DNA from: Ephemerocybe angulata
Lineage: Eukaryota; Basidiomycota; Agaricomycetes; Agaricales; Psathyrellaceae
Direction: 5' to 3'
DNA: 64,000 nt
Assembly (NCBI GenBank): GCA_013368325.1
Contig: JAACJK010000116.1
Location: forward strand, 248,001 to 312,000
The notes below the pieces were generated by a model. It had not been told where the DNA came from, did not search any database, and saw only the letters and a program-made list of their open reading frames with translations. The position numbers were made by a program, and so were the translations under genes. Positions 49,323 to 60,131 of this stretch are shown piece by piece. Each line of letters begins with the position of its first letter. Within the stretch, counting starts at the first letter, position 1.

Positions 49323-51068
49323 TAGTGTTGCCGGCGAACTGAACTTCAGTTCAATGAACTATTGATGGAGGACAATTCGTTGACAGTTCAATTCGCGAAC
49401 TGTCTAAACGATCACAGTTCGCGAACTCGGCGGGGTCGGCATTCAAGAAATCAGTGATGAATTACTATATCGAGAGCATTGTCCGGGGCGCACTGAGGAG
49501 GGACTTTCGAGTATACTTCTCGTTCCTCGGGAGACTGCAGCCGCTATAAGGTATGCCAGATGTAATTTCGAATGTGAATAATGTGAATGGTCATAATACA
49601 TGGTCTAATTGCTTAAGAATAGGCCCTAGAGACATATTAGTTGGCCCCATTGCTGTGCGGTTGTACTCCTCCTTGACTCCTGTGTTCTTGGCTTATAGTT
49701 TTGCTCATTCCGGTATCGACGAGGCCGATTTCGCTCAGTATTTCTTAAAAGATTATATTCCTCAGATATTGAAGCATTTTATCTTAGATTGAGCCCCAGT
49801 GAGAAGTCCGTCTGCTTGGAAAGGCTGCAAGCGGTTCAGAGCGGAATTCAGCCGGGAATTCTGCTCTCAGAGCCTTGTAGCGTACTTTGAGATAGAAAAA
49901 ATGTATTTCTGCGTCCATTTTCTCGTACTTCATCATACTTCTGAATGATATATATAATATTAGATCTTTCACAGATTGTCTGTGGCCTCGGGACAAAGAA
50001 TATGAATTGGAGGCCGGGGACTTGTGCGCGAGAACTGGTGACTAAGGCCTTGGTGTGCTTGACGCCGCCGCGTCATTCGCTGCTATCGTCCCTCTTCCTC
50101 TCCCCCAGCTCCACTGTCCAGGCTCCAACCTCCCCGACCATTCTTCACATCACCCCGCCAAAGGCCAAACTGTGCAATGCATTCACAACAGGGCCAATAT
50201 TGCCATAGCAAGGGTCAACAGAGAGTGGGGGATGCAGCTTGGGAGTAGCAACATTAGGCAGGCAGTGCGTAGTTCCAACGAGTCAGCCAGACTCTGATCC
50301 TGACTACACCAGTGCTAGCTCGACTCCCTTCACCACTTTCACGCAGCGATGCTGCACGCATTGTTGGCGGCTGCACGGGTCCCCGTCTGGTCTTTGCCTG
50401 CCGGCGCTGTCGTCACAACCCATCTGCAGAATGAGTAAGTGCTCGGCGTGTCGCCACATACTAGATCACCATCCCTCTCCCGTTGTGTAGCATGCATATA
50501 TTACATGTATTTCTATATTACTGCAATCATATGTCCAGATTGGACTGTCTCTTTTAATCCGCTGTCGTCCGATCTTGGCCTTTCTGCGAAGATATATACT
50601 GTCAAAAAGCTGCTCAGAAACCCGTTGAGAGCCTCATAGCGCCAAATTTTGGGTTGGCTGAGATTGCCGCCCTCATCCGCTCTGAGCAGATCGACTTCTC
50701 ACTGGGATTGAGCACGGTAATCTCAACAAAATGGACACTTCTAAGTTCTCCCAAGCCTGGACTGTTCAATTCGTAGCAGGTGCCGGGGAAGGTATTTCCA
50801 GTCACAGGCTGTGCCATTGTGTCCAGAGTACAGTATATTAAAAAATGTGACGCTACTACTTTGCGATGGGCGTAAAGGCCTATATCTGAGCCATTCTCTG
50901 CCATCCGCCGTCCAGGAACACGCCTGGGCTGGCGAACTCGCATCTGCAGTTCGCGATGGCATCACGAACTGCATCACAGTTCACGCATCACGAACTGGCC
51001 ATGAACTGTCACTTTTTTTCAGTTCGCGAATTGAAGTTCGCGAACAGTTCAGTTCGACGGCAACACTA
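49323..51068. mobile_element. 1.75-kb hAT-like non-autonomous element
   Basis: Ends TAGTGTTGCCG and CGGCAACACTA are perfect inverted repeats, typical of hAT elements, and are flanked by an 8-bp duplication CGCCCCAG (49,315-49,322 and 51,069-51,076). The empty site is seen near 63,888-63,895 as caccccag. Subterminal regions carry repeated agttcgcgaact-like motifs on both strands (49,335-49,440 and 50,930-51,050). One open segment at 49,553-49,792 is not recognisable as a transposase, so mobility would depend on an enzyme encoded elsewhere. Confidence 0.9.
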
Positions 51069-51076
51069 CGCCCCAG

Positions 51077-51200
51077 AGTCACCCAGTTTTCAATGAAGAC
51101 GGCTTTCCTCCAACGCCGCTGTGATAAGATTCCTTCTTGAGGTCCCAACCGTTCCAAAATCTGCATATCACACGGCAGGATTAGATTAGACTTCAAGAAC
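51077..51200. repeat. Flank shared with the right end of the window
   Basis: agagtcacccag and gaagacggctttc match 63,896-63,960. This is the last part of the ABC-3/ABC-4 flank that can be compared, because the second copy reaches the window end at 64,000. Confidence 0.7.
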
Positions 51201-51812
51201 AGCCTCGCGCTAGGGGTTGGGAAGCCTCGAAGCCAGTTGGCGCGAGAGCTGCCTGAAGACCGTAGATCTGTTCCTCAGCACCACTCTGCGACCGTTTCAT
51301 GCCAAAATCACCCACCACGATCTCCAAAAGCCCTCGAACACCGTCTATCGCGATACAAGTAGAAACCGAGGTCGTAGTTACACCGGAAGACGAGAACGGG
51401 CACCCCGTGGCGATTCTCGGAAAGGCAGCGAATTCCCACAGGCGATCCGTTGTTGGCATCACCTCCACAGCGCCTGCGCACCTCGACGCGACGTCTCCTC
51501 TGCCCCGCCTGCATCGTGCACATCCGCCCGCGTCCGCCGCCATCCAAGCGATCTGATTGGCCGGCCACATGCGATGCGACCCCGCTTTGCGCCTCCTCCG
51601 CCTCTCGTTGGCCTGCGATCGTCCCCTCTGTCCCTGCGCCGCGTCCAATCTTTCCCTCCCTCGCCCCCAAAATCGCCGTGCCCTTCCACTCCAACACCGC
51701 ACATTCCCCATCATATCCCCCTCCAGACCCCGTTGGCTCACTGTGGGTCACAGAATCTCAGCTAGGACCCTCGCAGCAACTGCCGCTACCCACCGCCTGA
51801 CCACAAGCCAAG
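51200..51812. other. GC-rich open stretch before the intron-like array
   Basis: All plus-strand frames are long and open because of Pro/Arg/Ser-rich composition. A plausible start is MPKSPTTISKSPRTPSIAI at 51,299, ending at TGA near 51,556. No homologue is recognised and the frame cannot be fixed. It could be the first or last exon of the locus that follows. Confidence 0.25.
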
Positions 51813-53847
51813 GTGAGCATATAATCTCGATCCGTCGAACATGTCCACTCACCTCAATTTCCAAGACGGCCGGAAATCCAGTGGGCGACGACGGTGCGAC
51901 AGAAAGCCTCGACGTACAGCCGCCGACTTTTTCGACACACGGGCTACGCGAGAGGTCAGTACCCGCTCAGTAGATAAGATATAGCATAACTGACCTTGAC
52001 CTTTTGCAGCGATCAGCACGACCACGACTTGGCGAGTGGGTACACGCGCGAAATGGGAGTGGCTTTCTACCACCACCTCCCAACGACAGTCGGAGCACGT
52101 CTCACAAGCGGGGACATTCGGGATGGGACTCCTGCAGAATCGACGCGTGAGTGTTCCCCTCTCGCATTCGAAGATATTCTATGTAGCTGACCGTGATCAT
52201 CTCCCGTGCATTTAGGCCTCTCACGACGACAGCATCATCCGCGCAGACCCCACCACGACGACTTCGCGAGCGCGCACTCGCGAAACGGCAGCGGCCTCCT
52301 GCCTACTACAACATCGGACAGCACATCAGCACATCTCGCAAGCGAACAATACGACTACGTACCAAGGCCAGAAATTCGCGATGGCCGGTGGGACTGCTCC
52401 AGAACGATGCGTGAGTACTCACTTTTGGCATTCAAAGATACCTATCAACTGACCGTAATCTGTGGCGCGTCCAGTCCTCTCGCCGCCCGTGCAACAACGA
52501 CACCACGATCAGCACCACAACGACATGGCGAGTGCACACACCCGCGCGACTTCCCACAGCCGCCAACCGCCTCCTCCCAACGACGATGGACAGCCTGATA
52601 CCACGACGATGCCAGACATTCGCGAAGGCCTGCACAACGACGCGTGAGTACTCACTCTCGAATGTGGCGGACCACCAGCTCACCTTGCTCAGACAGCTCG
52701 CGACGACAACGAGAGCCCCGGGATATCCGCGCGAGGCCACCAGGGCTCATGCACAGCGAGCATGCTCGCGTCGCCAATCATCTGGGAGACGAGGTGGAAC
52801 GAGTGCGATGGCAGAGAAAGCGACGGCTACGAGCTCAGGTGAGTGTTAATCGACACACTGGCAGCCTAACGATCAACTTACCGGGTCATAGGTTCACTGA
52901 CTGAACGACTCGAACACCAAGCAAAGCGCTAGAAACAATCCGGTGAGTTCCGTTTCTACCGTATCAGAAAATGCTACTGACCTTCGCTAATAGACCCCTT
53001 TCACACCTCAATCGGGCTTCCCAAACTGTGGCTAGCGGCGGCGACGGTGGTAACGAGCGACGCGAGATGGGAGGAGCGAATCGACGATGGAGATGCTGGA
53101 GGTGCCAAAGGCCGTCGTGAGTACAACCCGATCCGACAAACGTCTAACGATTCCGCTCACCTCTTCCATTGTAAAGACTTCGCTATGCAACACGACGACT
53201 GGCGCTCGACATCAAGTGGGCCGGCTTGTCTGCATCCGCAGAACGGCGGTTCATGGCGCGTGCTGGGGCGACGGCGGCGGAGAGATATGGCGTGTTGGGG
53301 TGGACGGGTGGCTGCGAAATCGAGGGCTACAAGTAAGTGCGAGTACAAATCGACACCCTATGAGCGCTAACTCACCAAGCCACAGGTTAACTGACCACAT
53401 GAGATCAGAGGCGGGGAGCACGAACGAAAGCCTAGTAAACGAATCCTGGTGAGTGGTATTCCAAGAGTACAAACGACTTTGCTTACCTTTCGCATTAGAA
53501 TCTATTTGCGCGGACTCGGGCTGTGTGCGGGATGGTGCAGACAGCGGAGGAGGTGGCTCGCAGTGAAGCGAGATGAGGGATGCGGGGCAACGGCACAACT
53601 GGGAGTCGAGGGATAGAGGCCAATGTGAGTACACCTCGATGTAATGAATCTATAAACACTCACCTTTTGATCTCTAGGCTTCACTATACAACGCAGCAAC
53701 GAACACTCGGCGCCGTCGCCGCCAGAGGCTGTGACGAGAACCCTACGAAATGCCCAGGACACATGCAGGGGCACAGCGAAACCAGGCTAACCGGTGCGTC
53801 AGTACTCGAGCTATGATTGCAACCGACCGACTTACCATTCGCGAGCA
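51813..53847. other. Array of at least twelve regularly spaced intron-like blocks
   Basis: Read on the plus strand, blocks with GTGAGT-like donors, CTNAC and AG lie at 51813-51865, 51955-52009, 52147-52215, 52411-52474, 52644-52692, 52839-52891, 52943-52993, 53117-53176, 53333-53385, 53449-53498, 53625-53677 and 53794-53847. On the minus strand the same blocks also look like introns (AAG|GTRAG donors from the plus-strand CTNACC, ACTCAC branch sites, TAG/CAG acceptors), because GTGAG and CTCAC are reverse complements. Intervening segments of 51-195 bp around 52,010-52,640 resemble one another (cacgacgac...cgcgtgagtactcac). Frames stay open over several joined segments on either strand but hit isolated stops, so neither coding status nor strand is settled. 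Confidence 0.5.
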
Positions 53848-56800
53848 GCCCTCCACAAGGCCCACCCCCTCGTCTACAATGCCCGAGTGCCGCCGCACTC
53901 ACCGAGCCCGGCGATATCTCCACCACATGACGAAGGCTAAGACAGCCTAAGCGACACCGTGAGCGCAGAACCACAACGGCGACGACGACGACGGACATAC
54001 CTCGACCTCGCCGACTCCCCACTACGATTTCCCTGCGAGAGCAGCGTCAACGACGCACAGAACGCACAATAACAACGTTGAAGACCTACCGCGTGCCACC
54101 ATCGCGAACGACGACGAGCGCGACCGAACCTGTGGGACGAACGGACGTGCGTATCAGTAACAACACAAGCAGGACGACGATGGGCTTACCTGCTCGACGC
54201 TGACGACCGGCTAGACGACACCTCGAAGCCCGAGCCGAAACGACGACAAACGCACCTCGACCTCGACGACTCTCAGCGTGAAGGACCCTGCCAAATCCCC
54301 GCCAACGACGCGCACAGCACCACAACGACGCGGAAGACTCACCGTATGCCCGCCAGTCATCATGCCGTCTCTTCACCACTGCGATCGGCGAGGCGTGGTC
54401 ATAGTCAGTAGGGATCATGTAGAGTATCGCACTGTACATACATACCTTTTGAAATGAAACTCTTTTTGATTCCCTGAACTGGTGTGTCTGAGGTCGGTAA
54501 TGCGGTGGTCAGGTCAGTCAAGTTTCTTTTTGAATAAGTAGCTTACCTGTGCTTAGAATAAATGGCGAAAGATGGAGGAGACGCTGTTGCAGCACGGGCT
54601 AGTCAGTCCCTTAAACTGGCGGGAGGTGCTGGTGCTTACCAGGCAAGCGTATTCTGAGGAAGATAGAAGTAAGTAGACATCAAATGAAGACATTTGAAAC
54701 TCACCTTTTCGAATGAAGCGCCAAAGTCGCGAGGTATGTAGTCGCTACGCCGCGAGCAGCTGGACATGACTAGCCATGCAATGACTAGCACACTGGCAAT
54801 GAAACAAGTGAGTTGAAGGTAAGTCACTAAAAACGGTTGAAACGCCGAGACTCACCCACTGGAATACGAGCCAGCCAACTCGACGACGAGCACAGCGTTA
54901 AAAGAATCGTCGACACCGTCGTTGACAGTGTCGAACTATCTAGAAGAGTAAACGAGACCCTTGACGAGTGGTCAAGGGCGCAGAGGTAAGATGAGAGAAA
55001 GGGAGGGAAGGCTGAATCCCACTGAGGGATGATGGAGACCAACCGTACGTCCCTCCATCTTATATACCCCTCGACCCCCTCTTTTCCCAAAATACTCTTC
55101 GGCTCATCGCAGATCTCAAGTCAGCCAAGGTGACACCGCAACCCCAAACCTCCGAGAGTTCGTGGAATTGCATTACGCACCCATTCAACGGACACCGATG
55201 CCTTCGCGCCCTCCCTGCGCTCTTCGCTATCCTAGCGCAGGCTTGGCTGGCTGTTCGCCCTGAGCCGGGCATTCCGGGTGTCGGTTGGCATGGCTAAGCG
55301 AGCCGAGTGATGGGTCCGGTGCGCGGAAACGAGTTCTATCGCGTTATTTCGGGTGGACGGGACGAGGAGGAGAGGGTTGGCGAGATTGCGAATCTGCGCT
55401 GGTGGATGGGTTTCGGGGACCGGGGAAGCTAAGTAAAGTCTAGGGTAGTATAGGGAGAGGTTTCTACTTGTGCTAACGTGTGCTGAAAGTGACAAAGACG
55501 GCGGTAAACGCACGGAACCGGACGTCCATGCCCGCACAATCCTCCCGCACCCATCCCTTCCAAACTCGCAACCCGCATCTTACGCACCCACTACGGCACG
55601 CCAAGCCTAACTACTCGGCACCCTGGCTCTCCATATTAACAGTTCCAGTCCAACAGCGCGTCCGCACGTACGTATGTAGGCCGCATTAGAGTCCTCGGAT
55701 GCGCGCTGGATTGCTTTAGTTCTCCGGGTCCTTTGAGGATGCGATCGGGGGAGCTTGCAGCCGATCTTGGGTGAGAAGAGGGATAGGGGTAGTTTCTGCT
55801 TTTGATGGGAAGCTGGGATGTGAGGGAGAGGTTGAATTGAAGGTTTTCGACGATAAGCGCCCAAACGAGCGCTAAGCGCTCGCGTCTTTCGCGCGTCGGA
55901 TCGCGCATCCCAGCTTTGCTGGGTGAAATTTCTCAAACTGGACGAGGTCTATAGTACCACTATCTACTCTGAGTATACATACACGTGTAGATTATGGATG
56001 TTATGGACGTAGAAATGCTGCGAAAGCGCAGACGCGCTTTGTGTGTAGCTCCGCTCATACTTCTTCGGATTTTGTCCAAAACTCCGAGCTCCGAAGGGCT
56101 TGGCGTAGTTATTCGGAAGCATGTGGAGCCGTGGTAGCTACTTCACGTACATATAATTATAGGTGCGTACGTAGACACCGTGGAATGGTAGGGGATGGAT
56201 GTGAATGTACGGGTCGAGGTGCGGATGCCCGTGTTGGATTCTTGACTGCAGCTGAAGCATTCCGGTGCGAGCCTGGCAGCACGCCCAACTCCAGCTAGTG
56301 GTGTGGTACTTTGTAGTACACTGTATATGCTGGCTGATATACACCGCGGTGTGTGATCCTTCAACAGAGTTATCGCGAGATTCGGGTTACTTGATTTGAT
56401 AAAGGCTCTCGCACCCGAACTCCGTAACTAGATGGCGTTGCCAGTGTCCGACGTTCCATAATTCTGGGGTCCGGATATACTTCAACAACGTGACAATCTA
56501 CCTATACCCAACTTGAACTCGTAATGAATTGCATTTGTTCCTGGATAACCATTTCTGCCAAAATGACATCTTTGCATAGCATAGCCGGATTCCGAAGCGC
56601 CGAGCTCTCAGCTCTGCCCAAATATTGTGAAATGTGTTTGATTTGCACTTATCTATTGACTTTGGCTCAGACTCTTCGGCCAATAACATATCAATGATAT
56701 TGAGTTATTATAATACATACATGTCTGGGTACCCTAGGGGTTACTAGGGGTAAGGCAGACTTAGGGTAAGCTGAGCTTACCCTAAGTCTGGTCTGCGGGT

Positions 56801-57589
56801 TTAGCTATGCTAACCATTCAGACGGGGACCTGCTATACTACGTAGCAGTCCTTTGAATGCACTAGAATTGCTTCTAGTTTCTTTCCGTGCGGAATGGGCT
56901 CAATAAGGCTTGGATGAGAGAACAAATTACCCGGGGCGCGCCTCGCGTGCTCCTGATTCATCTATCTCATCCCAAACGGGAAAGGCGTCGTTTTACGAAG
57001 CCTTCAACCGAGCTGAGCCTCGTTCCTATCTCTCTTCCGACGTAAGTATCAGCGGGGGCCTGTGGGCAGGGTCTCGTGTATTCCGACTCTCGGCACACGT
57101 CTTGGCGGCTCCCGTCTGTTCTTGAGGCCGGCACGGTTGTGTACCGTACGTACTCTACCCTTTTATGGACCTTCTCACACCCTGTACGCTGCGGTACTTA
57201 CTCTACGTAATGTCCAATACGGCTCACAGTAAATAAGCGCCCACACGAGCGACAGCTCGCGTACCTCTCCCAGGCCCGAAATTGGGCGTAAATTGGGCGG
57301 TCTAGCCCCAGATCTATCGCAGCATAGACACCACTGTCCCAAAATTGACCATGTAAGTCACGATGTCGAACGTGGATGTCAGAATGAGCTAACGTACCTG
57401 TAGGCTTCCATCCCAACTGCCGATTTGGCGCCTGCCGCCGGCGTGGATCTACGAGAGCTGTTAAATAGGCACCGACGTGAGTTGAGCAATATAACGTACC
57501 GTAATGGTTGCCTGATGCTGAAATTCTAAACGGAATTGCCAGGTTGAGCGAGTTGAAGGTCACTGAGCCGAACAGGGAGGTACGTACAT
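53848..57589. other. Mixed region with further intron-like signals, no recognised gene
   Basis: Minus-strand signals continue. An open start at 54,439 (MYSAILYMIPTDYDHASPIA) runs to a GTGAGT donor near 54,342. GTACGT/GTAAGT donors with TAG/CAG acceptors recur near 57,190-57,580, for example before aatttcagcatcagg. Two short related palindromic stretches (taagcgcccaaacgagcg at about 55,855 and taagcgcccacacgagcg at about 57,235) repeat 1.4 kb apart. 55,000-56,750 shows no convincing gene. Confidence 0.3.
56756..56790. repeat. Perfect 35-bp palindrome
   Basis: Two 17-bp arms (cagacttagggtaagct and its reverse complement) around a single g at 56,773. Could form a hairpin or cruciform, or mark the end of an old palindromic element. 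It sits in AT-rich sequence just after taccctaggggttactaggg. Confidence 0.9.
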
Positions 57590-58800
57590 GTCAAAGCAGC
57601 CCGGATGGCGAAAACGCAACAGAAATAAATCCGGCGAGCATGGCGAGTCGTGACGGGGTCGTAAGGGTGTACAGAATGCTGTGAGACGGCATCGGCGCCG
57701 AATGGGAATCGATGGCCTGCTTTGAAGGCGTCGTGGCGAAGCCACAATGGAATTAGCGCGGGCGAACTGTTCGGGTGTCAGCCTTCACCAACTTTGGTTT
57801 AAAAGGGATGGTCGTGACGTACCGATTCTTTAATTGTACACTGAAAGTCTAAATGTAAATCACAGGCACAGTAAGCGATCTATGAAGCCGAGCGAACCAA
57901 ATGGAATACTTACATGTCAAAGCACCCCCATGACGAAGACGCAACAGAAATGTTTCCCGCGAGCGGTGTGCTGGGAAATACATGAGCGATGGAGCTATAC
58001 GAGAATGTGGGGCGTACCAAGTTGTGTGGGAGGGGATCATTGGGGAACTGTGACTGTGGAGAGTTGGTGAGCTGGGAAGTCGGGGAAGGATGATGTACGC
58101 ACCGTTGGTCGAACAGCAATCGATCGAATTCCGGCGAGCGAGCTAGAGCCCGGCGGCCGGTCCCCTGGAGTCTTCAAAGCCTTGGGTGGGTCTTGTACAT
58201 CGAAGACTATATAGAAGTGAATCCCGTGAGCAGTGGTAAGAGCCTGGGCCGTGAATGTGATGAGGAGGACTCACCGCCGACTGGGCAACGTCACAACAAC
58301 CGTGTATTCGGGGCGCGCTAATATAGGAATAAGTGTTGGAGCTGTAAAGGAATCGTGGGGCGTACCGAGTTGCTTTGGGAGGTGTTCATCGAAGACTGTA
58401 TAGAAATAAATCCGGTGAGCGGCGAGGACAATTGATAGAGAGTTGCGCGCCGTTGATGAAGAAGCTCCCCCGAGCGGAATCGACGCGAGAGGCGCGAAAC
58501 TGTGGGCGTGGAACGTGAAGTCTCCGAGCCTCTTGCGGGTATCTTGAACGGTGAAGGCTATATATAATTGAATCCCGTGAGTTGCCCGTGAGCAGGTGCG
58601 ACAAGATGCAAGGATAAAGGCTCACCAATGACTGGCGGACGGAAATGAAGGGGCGGGCGGCGATATCTTGGAGGGGCCCGTACTGCAAAGAGTATAGACT
58701 CGCTGAGTTTGTATGGCCGAGGTGAAGTCGAAGACGAAGACTATATAAAAACGAATCCCGTGAGCGATTCTGTGGAGGAGGAAACATGCACAACTCACTG
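57590..58800 (-). repeat. Tandem exon-intron units, six copies
   Basis: Units recur near 57,596, 57,920, 58,200, 58,388, 58,550 and 58,735, with 170-320 bp spacing. On the minus strand each contains CTCACNGGATT followed by a pyrimidine/AT tract and an acceptor (CTTCTATATAG, TTTTTATATAG, TTCTATACAG) and then CTTCG-like text. GGTGAG donors lie upstream at 58,798, 58,625 and 58,274, giving introns of 58-68 nt (58,741-58,798; 58,558-58,625; 58,207-58,274). The unit near 58,400 lacks a donor. Peptides after successive acceptors look related (FTVQDTRKRLG, FDVQDPPKALK), but the frame is not proven. No known domain. Confidence 0.5.
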
Positions 58801-58910
58801 GGGAGGTCGACTGGGATGTCTGTAAATGGACGGTAGGAAGGTGGCCTGACGAAGTCGACGAAGAATGAGCGAAAGACGTAGCGTGACTTGTGACGGAAGC
58901 AGCGGAACAC

Positions 58911-60104
58911 GGAGAGCCACGTCTGCCCTTCGGCGTGGCGAACTTCGAAAATAGAATGGGTCGATTGGCGCGTTACGGAGGCTTGGCACGAAAGAAGCGA
59001 GGAACCGAATCAATTCATTTGGGTAGTATATTCTAGAGTACGATTATATATCTGTATACGCTGCCCCTCCTATCCAGTATCCATCCTCCTTCAAGCCCTT
59101 CTATAGATTCCAAAAAGATGTAGAAACCTAGGTAAGGTATTAGAACGACACTGAGGAGGGAGATGAAGGACAGGTCGGGCACACCGAGCTGGTGACGGCA
59201 ATTCCGGAAGTGAGCAAGGCACGGACCCGAAGACGGAAGCGACTATCAATCAGAGAGAGTTGAGTTCAGTAGGAGGAGGGACTCCTTTCCTGCACTTCTG
59301 AGCAGCCTATTTCTTCACTGGCACTGAAGAAATAAGCCTCTCAAAGGCAACAGGAAAGGGAGGGAGGATGGATAATGGAATGGAGAACAACGCACCAGAC
59401 CAAGATCATTACGAGAGGTGAAGAAACACTAGTTAAGACCATTACGACAGGCAGTGGGAGAGGCGAAGAGGACCCGACCAAGCAACGGCAAACACGATTG
59501 GGCGTATATATACCCCGGTGCGTTCGACGTTGCATCCCATCCCTTCATTATGCCCCGATCCTATTTGTGACTTTGCCTATATTCTCGCCTGCCTCCGCTA
59601 TGCCCGTCCTTCTACTTTGCTCGTCGTTCCTTTGTTCGTCCTTCTACATTGCCCTTCCCTCTTGTTTGCGTGTCCCTCCACTATGCTCGTTCGAAAGTTG
59701 AAACCCGTTTATTCTCGTAGCCCGGGACTTGCGGCGGGTAGTTGCCCCTTTCACAACTCGAGTCGAGATGAGTTTTGCTGTTTCCTTCCGAGTCTAACAT
59801 GGACTTACCGTTCACTTGCAGTCCTGGTGTTCGTTCAGCATACCAGCTGCCACGTCTCCCCGACTCGTAGACAGACCGTAGATAGACCCCTGCCGCCGTA
59901 GGACTACATGTAGTAGATAGTTTTTGTCAGAAATATAACGAGACCTCTGAATACCGAACCTACGCACCTGCACCCGACGTTCTGAAGTGGAACTTGCGAC
60001 TTTTTTTCACTTTTTTGCCTCCATTAGGCAGGTTCATGCCCATGAAAGGAAATTCAGGGTCTGATTTCCTCACGCAATCGTCGCCTATCAGCGCCAAAAT
60101 CAAC
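58911..60104. other. Intergenic region before ABC-4
   Basis: No gene recognised. A pyrimidine-rich stretch at 59,575-59,690 has imperfect repeats of a unit like ctatgctcgtccttc. An uncertain open segment at 59,375-59,700 is probably compositional. Confidence 0.4.
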
Positions 60105-60131
60105 GAACATCGCCGCGGAAGTAGCGCTCTT

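Noticed and set aside
49553..49792. Transposase fragment in the hAT-like element
   Set aside because: No recognisable hAT dimerisation or catalytic motifs; it is a short open segment only.
56760..56785. Telomere-like ttaggg/ccctaa
   Set aside because: Only one unit on each side, within a palindrome; no telomeric array or chromosome-fusion context.
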